Shown here: piece by piece, positions 23,270-33,300 of the stretch | Position numbering within the stretch: position 1 is the first letter of the stretch | Layout of the letters: every line of letters begins with the position of its first letter | From: Mimachlamys varia | Taxonomy: Eukaryota; Mollusca; Bivalvia; Pectinida; Pectinidae | DNA: 64,000 bases | Reading direction: 5' to 3' | Assembly (NCBI GenBank): GCA_947623455.1 | Contig: OX392543.1 | Location: 13,948,757-14,012,756, forward strand | Notes under the pieces: generated by a model | The model's database searches: none | What the model saw: only the letters and a program-made list of their open reading frames with translations | What the model was told of the DNA's origin: nothing | Program-made: the position numbers and the translations under genes

Positions 23270-23474
23270 TCTTTTCGTATGTAAAGTGTCTTTATGATAA
23301 TTAATAACTCCTCCCCCTGGTCCAGTTTTCCTATCAAGTCTGTGAATATTATTGCAAGGAGATTTTAAAGTTATTTCAGCATCAGTAATGTTGGGTGAAA
23401 GGTGTGTTCCAGTAATACATAAAATATCACTTTCATATAACTCAGCTTCAAAAATATCAAGTTTGGTTCTGTGA
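23270..23474 (-). pseudogene. LINE C endonuclease, middle segment
   Basis: The minus strand encodes 'RTKLDIFEAELYESDILCIT', 'GTHLSPNITDAEI', 'RLDRKTGPGGGVINYHKDTL'. This is the APE endonuclease between the 'N-V-R-S' start and the 'IEMIWVEV' strand, including the catalytic-Glu region (here THLS in place of the usual TEx). It is joined in frame to both neighbouring LINE pieces once the two TIR elements are removed. Confidence 0.85.
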
Positions 23475-23519
23475 GATCTATACGGAAGCCGGTTAGTGCC
23501 ACATGAGGTAAACTTTTTA

Positions 23520-23695
23520 TGTCGTAATTACGACCTAGTATGTCGTAATAACGACTTAGTTATCTCGTAATTACGACTTAGTTATCTCCTAATTACGACT
23601 TAGTTATCTCGTAATTACGACTTAACTATTTCGTAATTACGACTTAGCTATCTCGTAATTATGACTTAGTTATCTCGTAATTACGACTTATGGAA
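23520..23695. repeat. 22-bp tandem repeat with palindromic GTCGTAATTACGAC
   Basis: About eight copies of CTTAGTTATCTCGTAATTACGA. The same palindromic core recurs at the other end of the element (24080-24122), so the array is an amplification of the inner TIR sequence. Confidence 0.85.
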
Positions 23696-23884
23696 TATCT
23701 TATGTGCAACAATGCTCAATATCGTAGACGCTCTCATTGGCCGAGGTGCTCTCTAGGTACCTTGGACAGCGACTGGCTGAATTGAATTGGTATAATGAAC
23801 TAACTTACCTGAAACTAACGACAGCAAATACTCCAAGACACCCGTTCCAATGAAAAAACAGCATTATACCGAAACAATACTAAT

Positions 23885-24036
23885 AATAATATTTATTCAG
23901 GTAAAAGGAACAATTAAATACATAAAAACTTTTGAATTTAAAGTATTACAGATGGTAATTATAATCACAGATTTTCACCTGAATTCCTTGGGAAAGCCTA
24001 TAAAAAGCCTTAAAGGCTTATTTCCAATGGGGTTCC
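23885..24036 (-). mobile_element. LINE 3'-end fragment within the 681-bp element
   Basis: On the minus strand: CCCCATTGGAAATAAGCC, then AAGGC...AGGCTTTCC (a short hairpin), then an AT-rich stretch ending TGAATAAATATTATTATTAG. This is the common form of a CR1/L2-type LINE 3' end (GGAAATAAGCC hairpin followed by an AATAAA-rich microsatellite). It is either captured cargo or a later insertion. Confidence 0.5.
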
Positions 24037-24167
24037 TATAGACCAGACCAAACTACGAGATACAACTTAAGCGACATACTAAGTCGTAATTACGACATAC
24101 TAAGTCGAGTCGTAATTACGACATAAAAAATTACTTCATGTGGCACTAACCGGCTTCCGTAGATCTA

Positions 24168-24379
24168 ACATTAAGATGAGATATTTCTATGTTACACTCT
24201 AGTCCTAGGTTAAGTTCAATATCAATACATACATGTAGAATGAATACACTCTGCATGGTACACACAATATATTTAATGTTTTTAAATTTCTGAAAAATGG
24301 GATGAACAGTAATTAAGATATGTTGTGCTATATGAAATTGTTCGAGTGCTTGACGGTTTGGTAAAGTAATACTCCTCAT
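24168..24379 (-). pseudogene. LINE C N-terminal segment with 2A-like remnant
   Basis: The minus strand gives 'FILHVCIDIELNLGLECNI' followed by 'EISHLNVRS', the start of the endonuclease domain. The first part resembles the ribosome-skipping 2A motif DxExNPGP known from some CR1-like LINEs, but with both prolines replaced by leucine (NLGL). The protein start is not identifiable; the open frame begins near 24379. Confidence 0.65.
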
Positions 24380-27300
24380 AATGTTAATGTGTCCTAAGTA
24401 CAGTAGCTATGTAAACGTTATACTTATCCATTATCAAAGACAACCGACTGAAAGACTTTAGGACACATTAGTATGCTTCTGATGTAAACAAATGTACGAT
24501 ATGCGTAACGACACTCTCTGGAACTTGACTGTGGACTGAATGGACATAACGTATAATAAAACAATATATGAGAAGGAACGTTTAACAGAATAGTAGATAA
24601 ATACACTATATGCAAGATATAAACAACATTAAACTGGTTCATTGCCTTATAACGAGCAATACAGGGTCAGCTGTTCGGAGACAGCATGGTAAGACTAAAA
24701 ATAGATTTGTTTCGAGACAAACATAGAAGTGAACAAGATTTGGTTTGCCTTCATTTATGCTGTCTGCACTATCCAATTAGCAGTAAATATATATGTATGC
24801 ATATGTATGAAGATAAACTTTACTTGGCGTGAAAAATTTCTTTAGAAATCAAAAACAATTGGGAATGGGTAACGTTTATTCGACATCTTATAAAATAATA
24901 CTTGTCAGTATTTATTTTTAGAATATCTATTCTCAGATAGTATCAATCCTTAGTATATACATGTTATAGTATATTAGCTAAGCAAAATACACCGAGTTTG
25001 TAAACAACCAGCGTACATCATTATCTGCTAATTGAAAGGCATACGATGTGTTAGGCACTTGCTGGTAGTAAAATGAGTTTATGATATGAGATTTGAAACA
25101 CACATACATGATTTTTGACATGAAACTCTAAAATTAAATTGTTTAGTGGATAGTATAAAACATGTGATCATTTCGTTTGCTTCTCATAATATACTGTCGA
25201 TGTACGTGTACATGTACACACATCAGTGTTGGTTACCTGATCATGATCAATACATACAAATGTAGTCACGTTGTTCATAACGCCATTGCAAAGACAATGG
25301 CTGCATCAGTGTTAATGTAAAATATAAGATAATACATTACTACAGTATTGTTCATATTTTGAAGATTATATACATGTACTGATAGTAGATATATACAACA
25401 ATGGGACCAGATTAATTTTATACTGTATACATGTGCATGTTGTAGCATGTAACATTCTGGTGAGACCATATTACATACAGTATCTTATTACAAATCATCA
25501 TATATTGTATATATTATGTTTGATGAATGTTATATTTTAGAAATTTGGCACATTTAATCACAAATTTGGTCTTTCATTTCATTATGCATAGATATAGGTA
25601 TAATTATGTTATAGTTGTATTCATTACAATCTTCTAAGCACATATCTTGGATACTGTATGTAATTAAGCACTGGGTAATATACATTTACATGCATTATAT
25701 GCAATACAATTAGGAAATAATTGATATATATGTATATCTCACAAAACACATGTTTTCGTATATTCATTTAATGAATTAGTTATCTAGATAATCTGTTGAT
25801 GTAATATCACTATTTAGATAAACAAGCTGTCCTGGATGTTCAACTTGTACAATAACATTTACACATGTTATAGTACTGGAGTAGCACATATATACATATA
25901 ATTCAACTTTGATGTTGATAATTTTGTTATTTCAGTAAGAACATAAGTAAACACTTGTATCATATATACAGATCACATCTTAGCCAGTGTAACTTTCTCA
26001 TCGCGTTTGATAAACCGCCATAACCCTTGATGATCGGAAATGATGTTGAAGGATCATCAAAATTAAGTCACGAAAGATTGTGATGACTGTTTATGTTTAC
26101 ATGTTTCATTATGAATTTGTAATATACATACATGTATGTCTACTCTCCGATGTGTTTTTGCACAAGGAATAAAGAAATCTGAATCTGAATCTGACGTGAG
26201 AGACTATCGCGTTTCACCGCGACTGTTACGAGATCGATCATCAAGCGTCAGCAAGACTCACGGTGACCCACCGTGCTCACTGAGGCGCGAGCCGTCACCT
26301 CCATATTTACCTGTAAAATCGAGACCAGGAGACGATCAGATGGTTCCCGATCAGATCAGTCAGATCATAGGCATACAATATTATGTACGAAGCCATATAT
26401 TATATGTCTGTGATAAGATGATACGATAGCTTGTAAATTTCATTCAACATTTATATCTTACGATGCTTTTTGTACATTATTCATAAGTAGAAACATATCG
26501 CATCCTCATCCTGAGTTATGTCACAGAGTTATACTAGCTATTAGCTAGTCCGTGAAAAAATACTTGCATTAAAATACTCTTTATAGAATATACTTCTTCC
26601 AAAATAGCATACAGATTAAAAAAATCCTAGATAATTTTACGTGTTTATTTCAGCTTTTACAGAATATCGCATTACTTGTCTTAATTAGCATGAGTTTTAC
26701 AAACTGTTTTAGTTTTGTATAGTACGCTACAATTAGCCACAAATCACGTGTCACTATTTTTATATCAATTCAGAAAAGGTAGAGGATTACTCCATGAAGA
26801 AACTTATTGTAATGAAACATGGGTCACACAACGGAAAACAAGTCCATCATACAGCGTTACAGAAATGCGTTTTTTGTGACAATAGCTATAAGGGTTTTCT
26901 GCAGTGATCCATCAGCACAGTGTCCTATTTTAGTCTGTGCCAAAGCACATGTTACAGGTTGAAAAAAAGCTACTAATTACATATACGCCTGACTAATTCT
27001 CATGTATCAATATACCTGTTGAATTATTGTGAAAATCATATTATTCACTTTTTTCTAATAAAAAACACTGTATTGTCAGTAGATTGGTTTACAACTTATT
27101 ACATTGTCAATTGCTTTTCACGGTTTTTTTTTCTCAACATGTACAGTATATAAATTTTACCCTATCACATTTGTAATGAAATAGATAAATAAGATTCAGC
27201 GTTAAGTAAATCTTTCGAAAGCTATCTTGATTTTCCGATATAATGCAATATATATTGTTTCCACAAGACATCGTTCCATAACGGTTACCATTATAAAAAA

Positions 27301-27792
27301 AAATAAAAAAATAAGATGTATACATGTTACATTCTGTGCTTGGTATTCATTTGTATGCATGTACGACTTTTTTCACGATAAAGCCATTACTTATTGTCGT
27401 AGTGAGCTGTATTATAAATATTATTTTGTTCATGTTGGCTGCGGTCTCCGACATCTTGCAAAATTATATATGATTTAATATGTATGTGTATTGTAATCTT
27501 ATATGCTGTTGCATACGGAATGAAATAAAATTGAAAAAAAAAATGAAAAAAAAAATGAATTGTAGGCATTGCCGATGAATAATGATTAATTGGTCATTTT
27601 GAATTGAGTTTTGCGGTAATGATTTTAAACTTAGTTTCTTGTATATTATAGGTTTAGGTTAAAAGTTACGAATATTTCAATAAGTTTCTTTTACAAGCTA
27701 AGTTACGATCTGTGTGTTTTACTAAAGCGTTCGTAAGTTTCATCGTAAATTTAACTTCCAACTTCGGAATTGTCCTGTGTTTAAGGAAGAAT
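24380..27792. other. Noncoding, scattered repeat fragments
   Basis: Mostly AT-rich unique-looking sequence. A ~40-base repeat at 25962-26003 (GATCACATCTTAGCCAGTGT...) recurs inverted at 47341-47380. At 26163-26192 AATAAAGAAATCTGAATCTG resembles a LINE 3' tail. The 97-codon frame at 26136-26429 starts inside that tail and is not taken as a gene. A-rich tracts lie at about 27296-27310 and 27531-27556. Confidence 0.4.
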
Positions 27793-28145
27793 TAGGTTTT
27801 TAGCAACGACATTTCATTATTGCATATTATACTCTCATTTGACCGATACCCCGTCTCCCTCATTGTCGAATAATGGACAGGTTGGTTGTAGTTACTGGAT
27901 TAACGCCGAAACAGACACAGACGACCTTCAAAAAAGTCAGGTGGCGCCCAATTTATATCAGCCTAGTGATTATGCATGTTTTTATCGAATTCTTGTATAG
28001 GTCACTTTATGAGTGACGTCATTGAGGCACAACTTATCCGATACCTATATCATTCTGACAAGCCCAAAACATATTTATGTATCATCTGCAAGTCTAAGTA
28101 ATGGCAGCAACTAATAAATGTTGTGTGGTGAGGGTAAAATCATGA
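27793..28145 (+). repeat. Dispersed repeat, partial copy of the 60.5-kb TIR element
   Basis: Shares with 60548-60890 the order: GGTTTTTAGCAACGA (TIR-like), GACCGATACCCCGTCTCC, GCCTAGTGATTATGCAT, a TGACGTCA with GAGGCAC, ATCCGATACCT, CATATTTATG and ATGGCAGCAAC. No matching right terminus follows, so this copy is 3'-truncated or degenerate. Confidence 0.75.
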
Positions 28146-28199
28146 CGTCGTGTTGGTTTGCGCCGTCTTGGTCGGTAGTAATTCAGTGTTCGTTCCTTG

Positions 28200-28560
28200 T
28201 AAACACCATGGATGGTCCGAGGACAACCGTACCTCTGCCGTTATGACCCTTGATGGTCCCGGATCTGAGTTTTGTCCCCGGACTGTCAAGGACGCACACG
28301 GACAATCAAGACAGAGATAGGGCTGTCCCGGGACCCTTCACGGCAGCTGCACGAACCACCACGGATGTTGCCATCTCCCCGGACCGTCACGGAAGTTTAG
28401 TTTTGAACTTCCTATAACTGCCGTGTGGGTCCCGGAGCCGCCATGGGCATCCCCGGATGTTCCAGGACCAACAAGGTTGCTGTGGAACTACACGGTTCAC
28501 ACGCCGCATCGTGCCGAATTTGATCCGGCACCTATATGGGACTGGGCCTTAAGGTACGTT
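28200..28560. repeat. GC-rich repeat with CCCGGA/TCCGGG words
   Basis: A sharply GC-rich block in AT-rich surroundings, built from short variants of GGTCCCGGA, CCCCGGAC and TCACGGA in both orientations. No frame encodes a recognisable protein. It follows the repeat at 27.8 kb directly and is probably part of a separate element. Confidence 0.5.
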
Positions 28561-28943
28561 CGTAAGATAGCTACCCGGTATTTCATGTAACATATGTTAA
28601 CGAAGTTACAGGAATCAAAATACAAGATCACTCTAATTTTCTTTCTTAGATACAACTTGGAACAAAACGGACGATTTTCACTTTATACGTCTCTGTTGAG
28701 TATAGCAAGTCATTTAATCAAACGAATCTTTTTTATAAAACAGTACAGAGCATCCCATTAGATTAGAAAATACAAACAGTCCAGATTTTAATCCGGCCGA
28801 GAACGTTTTTGGAAAATTTAAAAGTGTCATTAAACAAGAGAGATTTGTAAACACTTCAGCTGATATCGGAAGCTTTGATAAGAAATATCTGCGACCTTAA
28901 TATTTAAATGTTCAATCTGATTTAAAGGCACGCTTTATTTCGT

Positions 28944-28967
28944 CAGAGACGTATTTATATATCTCTG
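28944..28967. repeat. Mini-palindrome CAGAGAC...TCTCTG, copy 1
   Basis: A 24-base imperfect palindrome, CAGAGACGTATTTATATATC to TCTCTG. A half copy, TATACGTCTCTG, lies at 28684. Confidence 0.65.
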
Positions 28968-29041
28968 CTTTCGTTTTCTTCTTGTTTACAGGTGAATAAC
29001 ACGACACGGAGAATAATGTCGGGAAATATTCATGTTTCAAT

Positions 29042-29080
29042 CAGAGACGTATAAAGCCACTCTGGCTTTATACGTCTCTG
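29042..29080. repeat. Mini-palindrome, copy 2 (perfect 18-bp stem)
   Basis: CAGAGACGTATAAAGCCA, loop CTC, then its exact complement TGGCTTTATACGTCTCTG. It is the longest and cleanest of the dispersed copies. Confidence 0.9.
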
Positions 29081-29805
29081 TTTCAACTAACTAATTTCAT
29101 TTTTGGGAGTGAAACTGTTGAATTTTCTTTCTCTGAGTCGTTATCCCAGAATAAAAAAAGTGTAACTAGCAAGTGATGACAATAAAAAAACCTACTGATT
29201 TTTTGTCTTTATCATGTATCTATAACTTGGTGTATCACCAAGCCCCGCCTCTTTCCAAAGTTACCTCTTCAAATGGCTAGCCAATCACAGAGCGATTTCA
29301 ATCTATTAGCCAACAAGCCCCGATGCTGACTTTGCGTTAACACAAGCGATCGTAAAAAGTACATCTTCAAAGGGTTCAGAACCAAAGCAATCAGCTTTTA
29401 ACTATTTACCGTTACATCTTTCGTGGACATACATCCGGTATATTCTGTGCTGATGTCCAATAAAATACAAATGAAGAATCAGTATCTGAATCGGATCATC
29501 TGCAAACCTAACATTTTGATAAGTTGGATTTCTTGTCAATTACACGGTATCGCGAGCTCTTCGTGATTTGTATTGGTCGATGCTCCTCCCAAGCGTTGAT
29601 TGACAAGCCTCGCACGGGACCGCTATTCTCGTCACACTTCAGTACTTCCGTTTCAATTGCTACCACATCTTGACACGAGAAACGTACATATATGATCAAT
29701 TGTGCATATCTTCATCTGTTTAACATATTCATGTAATCCAATCTGATTGATTCCACACAAAAACGTTTTTTTAACGCTATTTTAAAATTGAGATATCTGT
29801 CAGTC

Positions 29806-29834
29806 CAGAGACGTATGGCATATATACGTCTCTG
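29806..29834. repeat. Mini-palindrome, copy 3
   Basis: CAGAGACGTAT, a 7-base loop, then ATACGTCTCTG; the 11-bp arms are perfect. Confidence 0.85.
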
Positions 29835-30468
29835 ATCAGTCTAAATTTGTCAGAAAACATCATTGCTTTTATGCCAGAAATCCTATTTATTGTCTCGATG
29901 CTTATATATATGGCACATATTTTGTGTTTGTTATTGTTTTTACTATTTACTTACAGTAAATATATACGGGCAAAAAACATGTACAGTCCGCATACTTATA
30001 TCAAATACAGTTTGTATTTCAAACTCGGATTGTAAACAACCATTGTTCTATTCTTACAGTTTTGATGCCCACTGACTGGTTTTGCCTACAAATATACTTT
30101 ACTGTAGATGTTCGTTCGTTCGACGTTAATTATCTAAGCTTAACTTCACTAATAGTCCAACATGTAATTGTTAACTGTGACAGATTGGGTATGAATTTGA
30201 CAGGGCGTGACAATACATCTTGACAACTAAACTGCCCAACAGGTGTTATATTCCCATTCAGCCAAGATCTTAAAACAACAATACCTGTATTTACCTGAGT
30301 ATAGACTATTTCAATATTTACAAGTATAATTCACATGTTATTTTTTTTTATTTCCAAGTTAAACTACGCCAACTACAAAAGAAGATACTTTGTAATTGAA
30401 AAACAAAATGAAAGAAAACTTCATAAACAATTTCAACCAAATCATAATTATGCAACCATTTTTTTTAC

Positions 30469-30497
30469 CAGAGACGTATAACACATTTATGTCTTTG
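30469..30497. repeat. Mini-palindrome, copy 4 (degenerate)
   Basis: CAGAGACGTAT, a short loop, then ATGTCTTTG; the right arm has drifted. Confidence 0.65.
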
Positions 30498-31530
30498 TTT
30501 TTACATTAAACAACAGAGTTAGATTAAGTCCGTACTAAAATACACAAATCACGAATGCAAAATATGATGGTTACCAATATAGAAACAATGAATAATTATT
30601 CGTTCTGAATTTGATTGAACAATTATGCACTTCACAATTTTTACCACAGGATTTGGTTTTTATTTTATAATTTGCAAATTATCAACTAAAACTTTTAGAC
30701 TGTAATACACAACTTTATTTGTTTCATAATGACAAACGCTTAGATAACAGTTGAATTACCTGGGTAATGGTAGGAGTGGATTATTATTTGGCTCGAGATA
30801 GATTCAAATTCTTTGTTTAATAATATCTGATACATATACAAAACGTCATTAAAATCATAGCTTATATTAATATAGATGGTTACAAATTAATAATATTTTA
30901 ATCAAGGAAGAAGTTGTAATTACTGTTAAGTTCACGAATCAAATAAATTATGTTCTGCTAATACTTACAGATCTGATTATTTAGTAGACAAATCTGCACA
31001 TTACAAATTTGGAAAATAAAAAGTGTTTGATGTCGTCAGTTGATCGACAATGTACGGAGTATCATATCTACGTACAGAATAATTCAATTCCATTGGAAGT
31101 TTGAGATACTACTGTATTTGTACTCGTGACGAAATGAAAAACCAATATGTTGATCAGAAAAGTATATTCTATTATAGTAAAAGTTGACTACTATAATCAC
31201 CATGTTCCGTTTAACCGAGAGTCGTGAGAACTGATATTATGACTTGATTGTTTTAAACTCCATTGAACGGCGGTCACAATGTTCGGGTTGATAACGAGTT
31301 GGCCCCGGGTTTTAGTATTGTAACGAAACGTGAAGTCAACTGTAAAGAACCTAACGAAGGCATTTAAATCAAACAGATCCGTCACGACGTAACATTGAAT
31401 CTATTACCAGGAGCTGAAATGATATTTAAGAAAATATCATTTGTTATAATAAGTACATATTGTTATGAAAAAGCACATCCCGACCTGGGAAATAACCAAT
31501 ATTTTACAAGAACGAGAAGAAATTAATCTA

Positions 31531-31612
31531 ATGAGACGAGCGGGGCGCGAACCCGGGGTCTCTATGTCATAAAACCAGGAAGTTACCATCAGACCAACAG
31601 GTTCCGACTGGT
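31531..31612 (-). repeat. tRNA-like sequence (SINE head or tRNA pseudogene)
   Basis: On the minus strand, TGTTGGTCTGATGGTAAC matches a Pol III A box and CCCCGGGTTCGCGCCCCG looks like a T arm with a B box. The spacing is tRNA-like, but the acceptor ends do not pair convincingly, so a SINE head or a decayed tRNA gene is more likely than a working tRNA. Confidence 0.45.
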
Positions 31613-32175
31613 TCGCATGGTTTTTAATTTCCTGATATTGCTATGCAAGGTCGTGTCTCCACGTAATAGTGTACATGTAATTAGCCGTGCCTAGGTTGGA
31701 GTCCGACCACAAAGCGACTGTATAGCTCGTCACTGAAAAGTCATGAAATCGTTCTGATAATAGGTATCCATACATATAATAACAAAGCTATACAGAGAGT
31801 TGGTCTTCTAGTGCTACAGCTAAGACATTAACGCTGAACCAGTTTTAATTCATAAGAAAAATATGATGTACCATGTATGGTACAAAACGTGCTTCATATA
31901 CATATATACATGTACTATTTTTATACACCGTCCTACACAAAACAATCTAAACACGAACTCTTACACGGAGAACACTGTCCGCTATCTTACACATATATGC
32001 CGAGACGTAACTCACGTAATCCTGCACATTCCATATAAAATTATAAGCTTTACACATATTCATTCAACAAACTGTTCAGTTACCAATCATAAATTAGTAT
32101 ACCAATATGCCGGTATTGCCGCTCTTCACATTGGGGAATCGACACGATATACCGGTATGTAGCTAAGCACAGTTA

Positions 32176-32316
32176 CTTGAGTTTCTGTCAGTAAATAATA
32201 TATATATATTTTTTTATATATAAGGAACCGCCCATTACTATAGTGGGGGGGGGGGGGTCCTTATATATAGGCCTATGCCTATATATATTTTTTTTATTTA
32301 CTGACAGAAACTCAAG
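32176..32316. mobile_element. 141-bp MITE with 22-bp TIRs
   Basis: CTTGAGTTTCTGTCAGTAAATA at the left end and its exact complement at the right. The interior is (TA)n plus a G-run (about 32244-32257). There is no coding capacity and no target duplication could be seen. Confidence 0.85.
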
Positions 32317-32635
32317 CAGCTGTGAGCTAAGCTACCGATCCTGTCTATATCCGGAGTAGCAAAGCGACAACATCGAACAACAAAAACGATAGCGTCTATT
32401 CAAGTGGTGACCGATGACGATGTATTCAAGACAGTAATCAGATTATAATTGTTCGTTGTGCGCTGATATACAAGCTAAATAATGTAAGATGTCGTTTCTT
32501 AATATGTTGGAGTTTGTCAGACTAAGGCAGATAGTCAGACCAACAACTCCGGCAACTCAATATTTTCATTTTTAGGTGGCTACTATACATCGGAACACTT
32601 TCGGCATGCTATGGATTGATCTTTGTATGAGAAAG

Positions 32636-32856
32636 TTTGGTTTATTTAGTTTTATATCCTAATGACAGCCAAAGTCATTTAAGGACGTGTCAGGTTTTTT
32701 GAGGTGAAGGAAAGCCGGAGTACCCGGAGAAAAACCACCGACCTACAGTCAGAACCTGGCAATTGCCCCATGTGGGATTCGAATTCGCAACCCCGAGGTG
32801 GAGGGCTAGTGGAAGAATGTCGGAACACTTTAACCACTCAGCCACCGCGCGCGGCC
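32636..32856 (-). mobile_element. tRNA-derived SINE, copy 1
   Basis: Reads on the minus strand: A box GTGGCTGAGTGGTTAAAGTG (Leu/Ser-tRNA-like), B box GGTTGCGAATTCGAATCCC, body with CGGTGGTTTTTCTCCGGGTA, then CGTCCTTAAATGACTTTGGC, and a tail ATATAAAACTAAATAAACC. It is homologous to the copy at 50.16-50.38 kb and to the 3' fragment at 45.95 kb. SINEs are transcribed by Pol III and copied by a partner LINE. The ORFs on both strands across it are incidental. Confidence 0.9.
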
Positions 32857-33186
32857 CGTGAGAAAGTAATAGTGTCAAACACATGTTGCTTACAGTTAAA
32901 ACCACCAAGGTTTTTGGCAGATATGTTCGGTTTATTTTAAACCGACGGCTGTATGAGGTGGAGACAATTGTTACATTCCGCCTCTGTCGGAATGTAAATG
33001 TAAGAACATACACTATAGCAATAAGTATAAAATTATAACATTATACGAGATGAAATCACAAGTGAGCATTGATGTAAATTACAATATAACGGACAGGACG
33101 TATATATATATAAACAGAACCTGAACTAAATATGTATATATCTGAAGATGGCATATAGCCTCTCCTTTGAAACCCATATATATCAG

Positions 33187-33235
33187 AATGATGATGATGT
33201 TGCTGCTGCTGCTGCTGCTGATAATGATGATGAGG
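33187..33235 (+). repeat. Trinucleotide microsatellite (GAT)n/(GCT)n
   Basis: ATGATGATGATGTTGCTGCT continuing as GCT repeats and returning to GATGATGA. It lies about 65 bases before the first readable codon of LINE B. Confidence 0.9.
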
Positions 33236-33300
33236 GTGTGACAGAGAAATTCCAATCCAATGAGTGATATTCTTGCGGTACTTAGATTAAACTTTATTGA

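Larger units (their letters stand above)
23481..24161. mobile_element. 681-bp TIR element with 6-bp target duplication (GATCTA)
   Basis: Terminal inverted repeats start TACGGAAGCCGGTTAGTGCC and match over 26 bp perfectly and about 53 bp with a few differences, ending in GTCGTAATTACGAC. GATCTA flanks it at 23475-23480 and 24162-24167. The interior contains a 22-bp tandem array and a LINE 3'-tail fragment, and no transposase, so it is non-autonomous. Removing the element and one flank copy restores 'HLNVRSHRTKLDI' in LINE C. Confidence 0.9.
17345..24379 (-). mobile_element. LINE C (CR1/Jockey-like), split by three nested insertions
   Basis: One minus-strand LINE ORF2 is spread over 7 kb. In order of translation: N-terminal segment with a 2A-like remnant (24168-24379), endonuclease middle (23270-23474), endonuclease C-terminus, linker and RT start (20091-21474), then RT motif A to the terminal Cys/His knuckle (17345-18850). 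The gaps are occupied by a 681-bp TIR element, a 1783-bp TIR element and a Crypton-containing segment. Removing the two TIR elements with one target copy each rejoins the endonuclease reading frame. The CR1/Jockey assignment rests on motif style and the CCHC-type C-terminus. Confidence 0.88.
29085..31530. other. Noncoding apart from the mini-palindromes
   Basis: AT-rich. A GC-richer patch at 29220-29660 has CCAAT-type words and no supported exon. The minus frames at 29508-29699 and 31197-31385 have no recognisable domain. Confidence 0.35.

Noticed and set aside
26136..26429. 97-codon plus ORF with Ser/Pro/Arg-rich sequence
   Set aside because: It begins in an AATAAA-GAAATCTGAATCTG tail typical of LINE 3' ends; no homology or splice support was seen.
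31531..31612. Functional tRNA gene on the minus strand
   Set aside because: A- and B-box-like words are present, but acceptor and anticodon arms do not form a proper cloverleaf; SINE or pseudogene is likelier.
32690..33013. 107-codon minus ORF and 78-codon plus ORF at 32.7-33.0 kb, and 50215-50412
   Set aside because: They run through tRNA-derived SINE copies; the same peptide words appear wherever the SINE inserts.
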